Source: Arthrobacter sp. StoSoilB19
GTDB lineage: Bacteria > Actinomycetota > Actinomycetes > Actinomycetales > Micrococcaceae
Direction of reading: 5' to 3'
Assembly: GCF_019977275.1 (NCBI RefSeq)
Contig: NZ_AP024650.1
Coordinates: forward strand, 1,240,001-1,304,000
DNA: 64,000 nt
Positions within the stretch are counted from its first letter, which is position 1. Each line of letters starts with the position of its first letter. Below the pieces are notes generated by a model. It saw nothing but the letters and a program-made list of their open reading frames with translations. It searched no databases and had not been told where the DNA came from. A program made the position numbers and the translations under genes. This document shows positions 24,796 through 33,830 of the stretch, one piece after another.

Positions 24796-25359
24796 ATGCG
24801 AACATTGGGCAGCTCCTCGTCATCTTCCAAACCCGCCCGGGGCGGTTTTTCCATGTTCCGGATCAGCGGGCCGGGCCTGATGGTCCTGGTGACGGCGTTC
24901 ATTGTGGCCGTGATCTTCGCCGCAAACCAGAACGACGTGGTGGGCTGGGTTGTCGCCATCATCGCCGCCTTCTGGCTGGCACTGGCTGCGTTTGTGGTCT
25001 TCAGCATCCAGCGGGCCGCCAGGAAAGCGGGCGCAAAGCTGTCCGAAGCCCAGAGCGCCTTCAACACCGTCACCGGCCGCGTACCGGCCCGCACCTCCGC
25101 CGACCACGGCGGCACCCGGGTGGTCTACGAACGTTCCGAGGCAGACGAGGTGCGCGACCTGAAGCTGGACCATTCCTTCAAGATCGTCCAGGTGCAGGTC
25201 CGCGTGGTGGAGGAGGAGCGGGCCAAGGGCGCCGCCGCCAACCAGGACACGATCAACCGCGCCCTTGAAACCATCGAAATCACAGCCACCAACGCCCGGG
25301 ACATGATCAAGTCCTCCGGCGGCAGCGGGGAGCCGGTGACCGGAACCATCATCGACTAG
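24796..25359 (+). CDS. Small membrane protein of unknown function
   Basis: This 187-residue protein has a basic Ser-rich N-terminus, then two TM helices (about 22-40 and 45-66: LMVLVTAFIVAVIFAA and VAIIAAFWLALAAFVVFSI) and a soluble C-terminal ~110 residues with helical, charged sequence (LKLDHSFKIVQVQVRVVEEERAK). I do not recognise a named family. GACAAT ends 6 nt before the ATG and there is no Shine-Dalgarno, a leaderless pattern. It is followed at 1 nt by exonuclease III, so the two are probably co-transcribed. Confidence 0.75.
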   Translation: MRTLGSSSSSSKPARGGFSMFRISGPGLMVLVTAFIVAVIFAANQNDVVGWVVAIIAAFWLALAAFVVFSIQRAARKAGAKLSEAQSAFNTVTGRVPARTSADHGGTRVVYERSEADEVRDLKLDHSFKIVQVQVRVVEEERAKGAAANQDTINRALETIEITATNARDMIKSSGGSGEPVTGTIID

Positions 25360-25360
25360 A

Positions 25361-26203
25361 GTGGAGCGGGTGAGCTCGGCATTGAACAAGGACCACCTTC
25401 GCATCGCATCCGTCAACGTAAACGGCCTCCGGGCTGCCTACAAGAACGGAATGGCGGCCTGGCTTGAGCCGCGGGAAGTGGACATCCTCTGCCTGCAGGA
25501 GGTCCGAGCCCCTGACGCCGTCGTCCGGCAACTGCTGGGGGAGGACTGGCATATCCTGCACGCGGAAGCGGAAGCAAAAGGCCGTGCCGGCGTCGCCATT
25601 GCCTCCCGCCAGGAGCCCCTGGCCACCAGGAACGGCATCGGTGACGACTACTTCGCCACCGCCGGGCGCTGGGTTGAAGCCGACTTCCGCGTCCCCGACG
25701 CCGCAGGGAACCCCGTGCAGCTCACGGTTGCCAGCGCCTATGTGCATTCCGGTGAAGTGGGGACGCCCAAGCAGGATGACAAGTTCCGCTTCCTGGACGT
25801 CATGACCACCCGCCTGCCGGAACTGACCAAGCACAGCGACCACGCCCTGGTGGTGGGCGACCTCAACGTGGCGCACACCCCCCGTGACATCAGGAACTCC
25901 AAGGGCAACCTCAAGAAGGCCGGGCACCTGCCGGAGGAACGTGCCTACTTCGACCGGTTCTTCGGTGAGGAGATCGGCTGGCATGACGTCCACCGGACCC
26001 TGGCCGGGGATGTCGACGGGCCCTACACATGGTGGTCCTGGCGCGGCAAGGCATTCGACAACGACACCGGCTGGCGCATCGACTACCACATGGCCACCCC
26101 CGAACTGGCGGCCTCCGCCATTTCGGCTGTCGTGGACCGTGCAGCCTCCTGGGACACCCGCTTCTCCGATCACGCCCCGCTGGTAGTGGATTACCAGCTC
26201 TAA
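25361..26203 (+). CDS. xthA: Exodeoxyribonuclease III (AP endonuclease, ExoIII type)
   Basis: This is a 280-residue endonuclease/exonuclease/phosphatase-fold enzyme for base-excision repair. Motifs are RIASVNVNGLRAAYK (metal and substrate Asn), ILCLQEVR (catalytic Glu), GDLNVAHTPRDIRN (DxN) and the terminal FSDHAPLVVDYQL (Asp-His). The start is GTG 25361, one base after the previous stop; GTG 25370, three codons in, is an alternative. Length is close to ExoA of other actinobacteria. Confidence 0.95.
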   Translation: MERVSSALNKDHLRIASVNVNGLRAAYKNGMAAWLEPREVDILCLQEVRAPDAVVRQLLGEDWHILHAEAEAKGRAGVAIASRQEPLATRNGIGDDYFATAGRWVEADFRVPDAAGNPVQLTVASAYVHSGEVGTPKQDDKFRFLDVMTTRLPELTKHSDHALVVGDLNVAHTPRDIRNSKGNLKKAGHLPEERAYFDRFFGEEIGWHDVHRTLAGDVDGPYTWWSWRGKAFDNDTGWRIDYHMATPELAASAISAVVDRAASWDTRFSDHAPLVVDYQL

Positions 26204-26218
26204 GCCCGAAAGTTTTCC

Positions 26219-27262
26219 ATGACCAGCCAGACTTCCTCCACTGCCAAGAAGCGCATCCTTTCCGGTGCCAAGCCCACCGCCGACTCCCTGCACCTGGGCA
26301 ACTACATCGGTGCCGTGCGCAACTGGGTGGACATGCAGGCGGAGTACGACGCCGTCTTTTTCATCCCGGACCTGCACGCCATCACAGTGGACTTCGACCC
26401 CGCCGAGCTGGCCAAGCGGACCCGCATTGTGGCTGCCCAGTACATCGCGGCCGGCATCGACCCGGACAAGAGCATCTTCTTCGTCCAGTCCCATGTTCCC
26501 GAGCATGCGCAGCTTGCGTGGGCGCTGAACTGCATTACCGGGTTTGGCGAGGCTTCCCGGATGACCCAGTTCAAGGACAAAACCCAGAAGTCCGGCGCGG
26601 ACTCCGCAACACTGGGCCTGTTCGCCTACCCCACCCTGATGGCCGCGGACATTCTCCTGTACCAGAGCGACCTCGTGCCCGTCGGCGAGGACCAGCGGCA
26701 GCACCTGGAACTGACGCGGAACCTGGCGCAGCGTTTCAATACCCGGTTCGGCCACACCTTCACGGTTCCGGAGGCCACGATCGTCAAGGAAAGCGCCAAG
26801 ATCTACGACCTCCAGAATCCCAGCGCCAAGATGTCCAAGACGGGGGAGTCGCCCAACGGTGCCATCCAGCTGCTGGAGGATCCCAAGATCGCAGCCAAGC
26901 GCATCAAGTCGGCAGTGACCGACGCCGGCACGGACATCCGCTTCGACCCTGAGGAAAAGCCCGGCGTGTCCAACCTGCTGACCATCTACTCCTCGCTGAC
27001 GGGCAAGTCCGTGGCGGAGCTTGAAGCCGAGTACCAGGGCAAGATGTACGGCCACCTCAAGGTTGACCTCGCCGAAGTTGTGGTGGACTTCATCACCCCG
27101 CTGCGCAACCGGACCAATGAGCTGATGGCAGATCCCGCCGAGCTTGACCGGCTGCTGGCCCTTGGCGCTGAGCGGGCCCGCGAGATCGCCTCCGTCACCC
27201 TGGCCCAGGTCTACGAGCGCATGGGCTTCCTGCCGTCCCTCAGCCTCGCGGGAGTCCGCTAG
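26219..27262 (+). CDS. trpS: Tryptophanyl-tRNA synthetase
   Basis: This is a 347-residue class I aminoacyl-tRNA synthetase. The HIGH-type motif is HLGN (25-28, in [17 protein letters not shown]) and the KMSKS loop is AKMSKTG (~203). The tryptophan-pocket segments [27 protein letters not shown] are conserved. Start is ATG 26219, 15 nt after xthA. A 2H phosphoesterase gene follows after 4 nt, suggesting a short operon. Confidence 0.98.
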   Translation: MTSQTSSTAKKRILSGAKPTADSLHLGNYIGAVRNWVDMQAEYDAVFFIPDLHAITVDFDPAELAKRTRIVAAQYIAAGIDPDKSIFFVQSHVPEHAQLAWALNCITGFGEASRMTQFKDKTQKSGADSATLGLFAYPTLMAADILLYQSDLVPVGEDQRQHLELTRNLAQRFNTRFGHTFTVPEATIVKESAKIYDLQNPSAKMSKTGESPNGAIQLLEDPKIAAKRIKSAVTDAGTDIRFDPEEKPGVSNLLTIYSSLTGKSVAELEAEYQGKMYGHLKVDLAEVVVDFITPLRNRTNELMADPAELDRLLALGAERAREIASVTLAQVYERMGFLPSLSLAGVR

Positions 27263-27266
27263 CGCC

Positions 27267-27971
27267 ATGTCTTCGGGAAAAGTCACCGCCAGGGGAGGTG
27301 CCTGCTCTGCCGGCCAGGTGGAGCAGACCCTGGCTGACCGCTTGGGAGACCAGCCAGGCCGGAATGCGGCGGCGAACCATGAGGTGGCCCGCAGCGAAGA
27401 GGTCAGCGTGGGCGTCATCCTGGGCTTTCCAGCAGACATCGCCGAAGAGCTGCAGCGCTGGCGGGCGTCGTTCGGTGACCCGCTGGCGGACGTGGTACCG
27501 GCCCACATTACGCTGGTCACCACCACCCCCACCCAGGACTGGGAAGCGACCCTCCGGCATGTCCGCGAAGTGGCCCGCTGCCAGAGCCCGTTCATGGTGA
27601 CCATCGCCGGGACCGGAACTTTCCGGCCCGTTTCCCCCGTAGTCTTCATCAATGTGGAGGACGGGTTCGAGCACTGCGTGGACCTGCACCGCAAGCTCCA
27701 GCAGGGCCCACTCCACCGTGAACTGCCCTTTGCCTACCATCCGCACGTCACCATCGCCCACGATGTCGCCCCGGAAAGCCTTGACGAGGCCGAAACGGTG
27801 CTGAAGAACTACAAGGCCACCTTCCCTGTGGTTAGCATGGGACTCTACGAGCACGATGCCGACGGCATCTGGCAGCTACGGGAAGAGCTGGATTTTGGGA
27901 CCGAAACTGACAACAACGCCGGCACCCGGTTCACGGACGCTGCCGCGGACACCCCAACCGACGCAGGGTAA
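27267..27971 (+). CDS. 2'-5' RNA ligase/2H phosphoesterase family protein
   Basis: This encodes 234 residues from ATG 27267, with GGAG upstream. Both HxT motifs of the 2H phosphoesterase superfamily are present, HIT (80-82) and HVT (160-162), about 80 residues apart as expected. About 45 N-terminal residues and 25 C-terminal residues (acidic, low complexity) lie outside the domain. Members cyclise or open 2',3' or 1'',2'' nucleotide phosphates; the substrate here is unknown. It is tightly linked to trpS and its 3' end overlaps the YihY-like gene. Confidence 0.85.
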   Translation: MSSGKVTARGGACSAGQVEQTLADRLGDQPGRNAAANHEVARSEEVSVGVILGFPADIAEELQRWRASFGDPLADVVPAHITLVTTTPTQDWEATLRHVREVARCQSPFMVTIAGTGTFRPVSPVVFINVEDGFEHCVDLHRKLQQGPLHRELPFAYHPHVTIAHDVAPESLDEAETVLKNYKATFPVVSMGLYEHDADGIWQLREELDFGTETDNNAGTRFTDAAADTPTDAG

Positions 27972-29001
27972 CCAGCAGCCGCTGCCCACCGAGCAGGCCA
28001 GGCTGAAGCTGGAGGTCATCCAAAAGCGGATGGAATGGAATCGGGCGCGCAGGTCCGGCAAAAAATTCGGTGCCCTGATGGCCTTGGTTCAGTGGCTCAC
28101 CGCCCGCCTGAACGTCCTGCGCCCCATGCGCGCCTTCCGGCACTACACCCTCCACTACGGGCCGCTGATGAGCGCCGGCATTGGCTTCAACATGTTTTTC
28201 TCCGTCACAGGCCTGCTGGCCACCGGCTTCTCCATCGCCGGGCTGGTCCTCAGCGGCCAGCCGGCGCTGCTGGACACCGTTATCGGCAGCGTGGCCGCCA
28301 GCGCACCGGGCCTACTGAAAGTCAACGGCGGACCGGGGCTGGTGGACCCCAAGGACATGTTGGATCCCAACGGCCTCGGCTGGACCGCGGTCATCGGTGC
28401 GCTGGTAACGGTGGTCACATCACTCGGTTGGATCAACGGCCTCCGGGACGGCCTGCGCGGCGTCCTGCAGCTGCCGCCGCTGATCGTCAATCCCATCGTG
28501 ATGAAGCTGCGCGACGCCGGAACCCTGCTGCTGCTGGGCGTGGCCCTGGTGATCAGCGGCGGTGCATCGCTGGTGTTCGGCACGCTGGCGGGTTGGGTAG
28601 CGGACTTCCTGCACCTCAGCGACGCCTTGGCCGGCCCGCTGACCACCTCCGTCAAAATCGTCGTCCCGCTGGTCCTGAACTGGGTCACGGCGCTGATCAT
28701 GTTCCGGCTGGCCGCGGGGCTCAAGCTGTCCCGCCAGGCACTGGTCGAGGGCACCGGCCTGGCAGCCGTGGGCACCACCATACTGCAGATCTTCAGCACT
28801 GAACTTCTTGGCGGGGCCAGCCGCAATCCCATCCTGGCGCCGTTTGCCATCATCATCGGCCTGCTCATCTGGTTCAACCTCGTCAGCCAGGTCTACCTTG
28901 TCTCGGCAGGATGGGCGGCCGTCCGTGAAGCGGACCTGGAGTCGGACGCTCCTCCGCGCAAGACGATACTCGGCGCACGCCGAACCACGCCCCAAACATG
29001 A
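27856..29001 (+). CDS. YihY/BrkB-family inner-membrane protein
   Basis: The BrkB/YihY fold is clear: an amphipathic N-terminus (LKLEVIQKRMEWNRARRSGKK), then about six TM helices with the conserved YTLHYGPLMSAGIGFNMFFSVTGLLATGFS segment and the closing ILAPFAIIIGLLIWFNLVSQVYLVSAGWAAV. The start is uncertain. ATG 27856 gives 381 residues but overlaps the previous gene by 116 nt. The next in-frame ATG (28030) would cut into the conserved N-terminal helix, and no GTG or TTG lies between 27896 and it. Formerly called ribonuclease BN, the family is really a membrane protein of unknown role. Confidence 0.82.
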   Translation: MPTASGSYGKSWILGPKLTTTPAPGSRTLPRTPQPTQGNQQPLPTEQARLKLEVIQKRMEWNRARRSGKKFGALMALVQWLTARLNVLRPMRAFRHYTLHYGPLMSAGIGFNMFFSVTGLLATGFSIAGLVLSGQPALLDTVIGSVAASAPGLLKVNGGPGLVDPKDMLDPNGLGWTAVIGALVTVVTSLGWINGLRDGLRGVLQLPPLIVNPIVMKLRDAGTLLLLGVALVISGGASLVFGTLAGWVADFLHLSDALAGPLTTSVKIVVPLVLNWVTALIMFRLAAGLKLSRQALVEGTGLAAVGTTILQIFSTELLGGASRNPILAPFAIIIGLLIWFNLVSQVYLVSAGWAAVREADLESDAPPRKTILGARRTTPQT

Positions 29002-29046
29002 CGCGCGCCCGGCCGTAGAATTGTCCGGCCCTCCAGCACAGCGACG

Positions 29047-31335
29047 TCAGGGGGCCGGCACCAGACCTTCCCACGCAACGGTCCAGCCGGGCGGAAAGCC
29101 CGGAGCGTGGCGGTCCGGGCCGTGGTCCCAGCCGGCAGCCATCAGCGCGGCCGCGGCAAGGAGCCCCCCGTTGCCTGGAAGGTACAACGGCAAGGAGTCC
29201 GTCTGCCGGTTGTGACCGTTCGTCAGGACTGTGTTCTTACCGGCCTCCTGCAGGAGCGCGTCGACGGCGTACTCCGGGTCCCCGAGCCGGGCAGCGGTCA
29301 TCGCCATCACCGGGTAGTCCCACCCCCATGTGGTGGTCCAGTCCCAGTCGGCCAGGACATCCTCAAGGGTGGCCCGCATGACTGCCTCATCGATCAGGTC
29401 TGTCAGCGGCAGGACGCCCAGTGCGCAGAGCATCGAGGGATGGTCCGTCCTGATGGTGAAGGGCTCCACGTCCATTGCCGCATAGACGCCGTCGACTACG
29501 CGCGGGCGCACCAGCCCGTCAGCAACCTCCTGCCAGCATGCAACGGGCTCGAGGCCCAACCGTTCCCGCCAGGCGGCGGCAGTCCTGAGGCCCCACTGCC
29601 AGTAAGCGAGTTCGAACGTCGGGTTTTTGATCTTCGCCCGCATGGACCCATAGCTCTCCTGTGCGGGTATGAGCGGCGGCCCAAGTTCGAAACCCCTCGG
29701 GGTGCGATGGGCGAAGCCCGCCATGAACGCGGCGGTTTCGAACACGATGTCAGCGAACTCCTCCAGCACGTCAGGGCCCGGATTGGCCCGGTACAGCAGC
29801 TCGGCCAAATGGATGGGATGCGGCTGCTGCCAAATCAGGAACGTCCCGATCGGGCTGGGGCTCTCCCTGCCGTCCGGGCCTACCTGCTTGGGCCAGCGGG
29901 CGCCGTCGAAGCCCTGCGCCCTGGCGGTTTCCCGCGACGTTTCCAGCACCGTTGAGTACCAGCGCAGGGAGGGGAGGAGGAGCTCCGTTCGGTTCCAGTG
30001 CGCAAAATGGGCGGCGTGCCACCAATGCATCTCCAGGTGGAAGCGGCCGCGCCACGAGCTGCACACCAGGCCTGTTTCCTGCGGCGGCAGCGATCCGGAG
30101 CAGTTGACGGCCGTCAGGTACTGGGAGAGGATAATCCGGCGTTCGAGTTCCCTGGCCCGTGGGTCCGGCGTGGCAGCCAGCTCGATGGCACCTCCGGACG
30201 ACCAGAACCTGGGCCAACGGTCCATGGAGGCGGCTGCAACGTTGCTGCCGGGCTGGTTTGCGCTGGGAACCGACGGCGCCGAAGGGGAAGGCCCGACGGC
30301 GGGACCCGCATGGCGGCCAACGCACGCCTTGCCTGCCACTCTGGAAAGGCCCGCACCGCCCCGGGGGATACAGTCCCCGTCCGCGGCGGATATGAACTCA
30401 ATGGACAGGTCCAGCGCCTCGGTGCTTGAGTGGACATCCGGCCGTATGCGCAGGTGGTGCGCCCCGGTCTGTTCCACGACCAGGCCTTGGCCGGTGATCA
30501 CCACGCGGTAGCGCGCGTTGTCCAGTTCGCGGTCCACCGTCCAGCTGCTGGCCCCTGCATGGAGTACTGCAGGTTGCGGTCTGTTGAGGATGGTGGTGTG
30601 GGCGCCCGGCAGATCCCACCCGGCGCCGTTGTGCCACGCCTCGGAGCCGTACGGGAAGTCGATGCCGATCACCAGGCCGTCACCCAGCGCGGGTGACTCC
30701 ACCCGAATGCCGAGTTCGTCGCGGTCCGGATGGCAGGCTGTGGTGACCGTGGCCTGGTGGCCGGCGATGGCGAAGGTGCTGGTGACGATGCCCGTCCAAA
30801 GATCAAGAATCTGGCTGGCGTGGGAAAGCTCGCTGCTGCTGATGGGCCGGCTGGTTCCGTCCTGCAGCAGCTGGAAACCGATGCGTCCCAGATCCAGGCG
30901 GTGCGGGTTTGCCCGCAGCCATGCTTCGGCCGTTGAGGTGCCTGTCTCACGCTCATTGACGATGTCACCCACCATGTCCACGTACGGCACCGGACCACGT
31001 GGGGAGTCGTAGAGGACCGTGGAACCTGCCAGGCTGTAACGATCGCCGCCAGGCATGGAGTGCCAGCCCCAGGTGGATTGGGTGCCCAGCAGCGTTCCCG
31101 GGGGAAGCGAGTCCTCACGGGGCCCCACGGGGTACTCGGCTGGCAGGCTTTGAAGGCCCGTGAGGTCCATGGTGAAGGCAAACTCCCCGTTGCCCACTGA
31201 GACAGGGCTTCGCGGATCAAGACTTTGCTGACGAACGTTGTGCCGCCGGACCAGCGCCTTCCTGTCAATCTGCTTGTGCCGCCGGTGGGACGTGGTCGTG
31301 GCCTCCGGCCGTACGGTGCTGGCGTGGCTGTGCAC
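29047..31335 (-). CDS. Large six-hairpin-glycosidase-like protein
   Basis: This encodes 762 residues from GTG 31335, selected because AAGGAGG precedes it; the longer frame to 31467 lacks a ribosome site. There is no signal peptide, so it is probably cytosolic. An N-terminal beta-rich part (GNGEFAFTMDLTGLQSLPAEYP through about residue 330) is followed by a Trp-rich alpha-helical region (RFHLEMHWWHAAHFAHWNR, GFELGPPLIPAQESYGS, WDWTTTWGWDYPVMAMTAARLGD). This resembles the (alpha/alpha)6-barrel glycosidases of the GH65/GH95 kind. The family is not certain. It is divergent from a sugar-binding lipoprotein and shares LacI-type operators with it. Confidence 0.6.
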   Translation of the reverse strand: MHSHASTVRPEATTTSHRRHKQIDRKALVRRHNVRQQSLDPRSPVSVGNGEFAFTMDLTGLQSLPAEYPVGPREDSLPPGTLLGTQSTWGWHSMPGGDRYSLAGSTVLYDSPRGPVPYVDMVGDIVNERETGTSTAEAWLRANPHRLDLGRIGFQLLQDGTSRPISSSELSHASQILDLWTGIVTSTFAIAGHQATVTTACHPDRDELGIRVESPALGDGLVIGIDFPYGSEAWHNGAGWDLPGAHTTILNRPQPAVLHAGASSWTVDRELDNARYRVVITGQGLVVEQTGAHHLRIRPDVHSSTEALDLSIEFISAADGDCIPRGGAGLSRVAGKACVGRHAGPAVGPSPSAPSVPSANQPGSNVAAASMDRWPRFWSSGGAIELAATPDPRARELERRIILSQYLTAVNCSGSLPPQETGLVCSSWRGRFHLEMHWWHAAHFAHWNRTELLLPSLRWYSTVLETSRETARAQGFDGARWPKQVGPDGRESPSPIGTFLIWQQPHPIHLAELLYRANPGPDVLEEFADIVFETAAFMAGFAHRTPRGFELGPPLIPAQESYGSMRAKIKNPTFELAYWQWGLRTAAAWRERLGLEPVACWQEVADGLVRPRVVDGVYAAMDVEPFTIRTDHPSMLCALGVLPLTDLIDEAVMRATLEDVLADWDWTTTWGWDYPVMAMTAARLGDPEYAVDALLQEAGKNTVLTNGHNRQTDSLPLYLPGNGGLLAAAALMAAGWDHGPDRHAPGFPPGWTVAWEGLVPAP

Positions 31336-31427
31336 GGTGCGCGCCCTCCTTACAGGTGTGTGGTGACTGATGCCGCGAAATGTCCGGGCATGGCCAGCGC
31401 GCCTCCCCGGAAACGCGGCACTGGGGA

Positions 31428-31439
31428 GAAAGCGGTTTC
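31428..31439. promoter_or_regulatory. LacI-type operator 1 (GAAAGCGGTTTC)
   Basis: The 12-mer fits the LacI/GalR half-site rule GAAAnCGnTTTC with a central CG. It lies downstream of the putative minus-strand promoter of the glycosidase-like gene. The regulator gene is not in this window. Confidence 0.65.
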
Positions 31440-31585
31440 TGGCGATTCCATCCTTGGCGGGTTCCACAGCGCTGTCAAGGGGCCGTCATGTGAAATCGTG
31501 CGCCGAGAACTCCAGGTCGATAACCGGTACGGAAACCATGACGGGATCCTATTGACGGGCTTTGCCCGCCGTTGATACGTTTCAC

Positions 31586-31597
31586 GAAATCGCTTTC
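31586..31597. promoter_or_regulatory. LacI-type operator 2 (GAAATCGCTTTC)
   Basis: It is the inverse of operator 1 with one base changed and shares the flanking GAGA on the matching side. It lies directly after a -10-like TGATAC and 43 nt before the start of the sugar-binding lipoprotein gene, where a bound repressor would block initiation. Confidence 0.65.
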
Positions 31598-31639
31598 TCT
31601 CGCTCACCCACCCTTCTCACCAAGGAAGAAGCTTGCCCA

Positions 31640-32941
31640 ATGACGCGCCCTGCTACCGGAACAATCCGTAAATCCCTTGCCGTCCTCTCAGCCGCAGCCC
31701 TTCTGGCCGTGACGGCCGGCTGTTCCAGCCCGTCGTCCAACAGGGCCGGGGACGGGCCCGTGGAGATCCGCTTTTCCTGGTGGGGCAATGCCGGCCGGGC
31801 CGAGCTGACCAACAAGGCCATTGCTGAGTTTGAGGCCGCCAACCCCAACATCAAGGTCAAGCCGGAATATGGCGACATCAGCGGCTACTTCGACAAGCTC
31901 GCAACCCAGATGGCCGCCAACGACGCGCCGGATGTCATCACCATGGGGGGCGCCTACCCCGCCGAATACGCAAACCGCGGCGCGTTGCTGGACCTGACCA
32001 CGGTGCAGGGCTCACTGGACCTGTCAAGGATCGACCAGGGCGCCCTGGAAAACGGACAGGTCAAGGGCAAACAGTACGGCGTTTCCACCGGCGCCAACGC
32101 ACTGGCCATTGTGGCCAATCCCGCCGTCTTCGCGGCGGCAGGGGTTCCGCTGCCAGATGACAGCAGCTGGAGCTGGGACGACTTCGCCAGGATTGCCGGT
32201 GACATCACCGCCAAGAGCCCCCAGGGCACCTACGGAACTGCAACCGTGCTCACCCATGACTCCCTGGACGCCTTCGCCCGCCAGCGCGGCGAATCCCTGT
32301 ACACCCAGGACGGACAGCTGGGACTGGGCAAGCAAACGGTGCAGGACTACTTCCACTACTCGCTGAAGCTTAGTGAATCCGGTGCCGCTCCGAGTGCTTC
32401 GGAGACGGTGGAGAAGCTCAATGTCAGCACTGAGCAGACCCTCATGGGCATGGGCAAGGCCGCAATGATGCTCACGTGGAGCAATTCACTGACCGCCCTC
32501 AGCAAGGCCTCCGGCGCAGACCTGAAACTGCTCAAGCTACCGGGGGAGAAGCCCACCCCGGGGATCTGGCTGCAGTCCTCGCAGTTCTACACCATCTCCG
32601 CACGCAGCAAGCACACGGACGCTGCCGCCAAGCTCGTGAACTTCCTGGTCAACAACCCGGCGGCGGCCAGGATCATCCAGAGCGACCGGGGCATCCCTGG
32701 CAACTCCGACATGCGCGCCGCCATCCAGGACATGCTCACCCCTCAGGGCAAGGTGGAGGCGGAGTACATCAACCAGATCGGCAAGATGGATTTCGCCCCA
32801 ACGTACATCGGCCCCACCGGGTCAACCGCCGTCTCGGAGATCACCGCCCGGATCAACACGGACGTCCTTTTCAAGCGGGTCACGCCGGACAAGGCAGCCG
32901 AACAGTGGATCAGCGAGAGCAAGGCGGCTATCGGCAAGTAG
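31640..32941 (+). CDS. Sugar ABC transporter substrate-binding lipoprotein (family 1), orphan
   Basis: This encodes 433 residues from ATG 31640, behind AAGGAAG; the frame extends to 31562 without support. The lipobox TAGC places the lipidated Cys at 28. The mature part is a family-1 (MalE/UgpB-like) binding protein: VEIRFSWWGNAGRAELTNKAIAEFEAANPNIKV, DVITMGGAYPAEYANRGALLDL, then a C-terminal helical lobe. Carbohydrates or oligosaccharides are the usual ligands. No permease or ATPase gene follows: the next gene is on the other strand. Either those subunits are encoded elsewhere or it works with the divergent glycosidase-like protein. Confidence 0.9.
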   Translation: MTRPATGTIRKSLAVLSAAALLAVTAGCSSPSSNRAGDGPVEIRFSWWGNAGRAELTNKAIAEFEAANPNIKVKPEYGDISGYFDKLATQMAANDAPDVITMGGAYPAEYANRGALLDLTTVQGSLDLSRIDQGALENGQVKGKQYGVSTGANALAIVANPAVFAAAGVPLPDDSSWSWDDFARIAGDITAKSPQGTYGTATVLTHDSLDAFARQRGESLYTQDGQLGLGKQTVQDYFHYSLKLSESGAAPSASETVEKLNVSTEQTLMGMGKAAMMLTWSNSLTALSKASGADLKLLKLPGEKPTPGIWLQSSQFYTISARSKHTDAAAKLVNFLVNNPAAARIIQSDRGIPGNSDMRAAIQDMLTPQGKVEAEYINQIGKMDFAPTYIGPTGSTAVSEITARINTDVLFKRVTPDKAAEQWISESKAAIGK

Positions 32942-32943
32942 GG

Positions 32944-32960
32944 CCGGCCAAACTGGCCGG
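32944..32960. terminator. Short hairpin in the convergent gap after the sugar-binding gene
   Basis: A 7-bp perfect stem (32944-32950 with 32954-32960) with a 3-base loop lies in the 25-nt gap between converging genes. It is small, with no T-tract, so its function is uncertain. Confidence 0.4.
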
Positions 32961-32966
32961 GGAGGG

Positions 32967-33740
32967 TCAGGCAGGTGCTGCGTCGAGGTACTGGTCCGCC
33001 CAGGCGGCGATGATCCTGGCCGCCCGTGCGGCCTGGCCCTTGCCGGTGAGCAGGTGGTCGCTGCCCTCAAGGGACACGAAGTTCCTCGGATGCCTGGCCG
33101 TCTGGAAGATGGTGCTGGCATTCTCGATCCCCACGGTGTTGTCGGTGGGGGAGTGCAGCACCATCAGGGGCTTGTGCAGCTGCTTGATGCAGTCCGTCAG
33201 GTCCGCGTTCTCCAGGTCCTCCACGAAGTGCCGGCGGATCTCCACCCGCTTGCCTCCGAGGTCAACTTCGGCGCTGCCCTCGCTCAGGATCCTGTCCAGC
33301 GCGGCATCGAAAACGTGGGCCACATGCTTGGGGGAAAAGGGCGCTCCCACGGTGGCAACGGCGTCGAGCTCCGGAATCTCCCGCGCTGCGGCAAGAACCG
33401 CGGCGCCGCCGAACGAGTGGCCCACCAGCAGGGAGATCTCCTTGCCCTGACTGCGCATGAACTCCGCGGCCTTCACCGTGTCGGCCACCTTGTGGCTGAA
33501 CGAGCCGGCGGACCATTCCCCGGCGGAGCCGCCCAGGCCCAGGTTGTCGAAGCGCAGCATGCCGATGCCGCTGTCCGCCAGCGCCTTGCACATCCGCGCT
33601 GCGGAGGGGCTGTCCTTGCCCAGCGTGAAACCGTGCGAGAAGACACCCCAGCCCTTGACGGGGCCCTCCGGGACGTCAATGATGCCGGACAGCATCTCGC
33701 CGGTGGAACCGGCAAAGGACACTTTTTCGGAGCGGGACAA
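32967..33740 (-). CDS. Alpha/beta hydrolase (dienelactone-hydrolase/serine-hydrolase type)
   Basis: This encodes 257 residues from TTG 33740, which has AAAGGGG six bases upstream. The nucleophile elbow is GHSFGGAA, the Asp lies in VLHSPTDNTVGIENA and the His in GSDHLLTG. An oxyanion segment, SHGFTLGKDSPSAARMCKALA, precedes them. It resembles the YdfR/OsmC-associated hydrolases and small acyl esterases. It stands alone between the sugar-binding gene and the end of the sdh operon, and no substrate can be assigned. Confidence 0.87.
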   Translation of the reverse strand: MSRSEKVSFAGSTGEMLSGIIDVPEGPVKGWGVFSHGFTLGKDSPSAARMCKALADSGIGMLRFDNLGLGGSAGEWSAGSFSHKVADTVKAAEFMRSQGKEISLLVGHSFGGAAVLAAAREIPELDAVATVGAPFSPKHVAHVFDAALDRILSEGSAEVDLGGKRVEIRRHFVEDLENADLTDCIKQLHKPLMVLHSPTDNTVGIENASTIFQTARHPRNFVSLEGSDHLLTGKGQAARAARIIAAWADQYLDAAPA

Positions 33741-33765
33741 GGAGGACCCCTTTCTGCTGAAACGA

Positions 33766-33804
33766 CGACGGCGCCCCCACCACGTGTGGTGAGCGACGCC
33801 GTCG
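33766..33804 (-). terminator. Hairpin terminator of the sdh operon
   Basis: Arms 33766-33783 and 33786-33804 pair almost fully (CGACGGCG and CACCAC segments with one bulge) 27 nt after the sdhB stop on the minus strand. No long T-run follows, as is common in these genomes. Confidence 0.65.
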
Positions 33805-33830
33805 GCCGTTATATCTGTTGGTGAACGAGC

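Larger units (their letters stand above)
31336..31639. promoter_or_regulatory. Divergent control region between glycosidase-like and sugar-binding genes
   Basis: These 304 bases hold no convincing gene. They contain two near-identical LacI-type palindromes (31428-31439 and 31586-31597). A minus-strand TTGACA with AAGGAT 17 nt downstream lies around 31456-31484. A plus-strand TTGACG lies near 31553, with TGATAC just before the second palindrome. The layout suits a repressor that blocks both promoters when its sugar is absent. Confidence 0.6.

Noticed and set aside
25349..27694. 781-codon minus-strand open frame across xthA, trpS and the 2H gene
   Set aside because: It covers three well-supported plus-strand genes. 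Its translation has no recognisable domain and results from codon bias.
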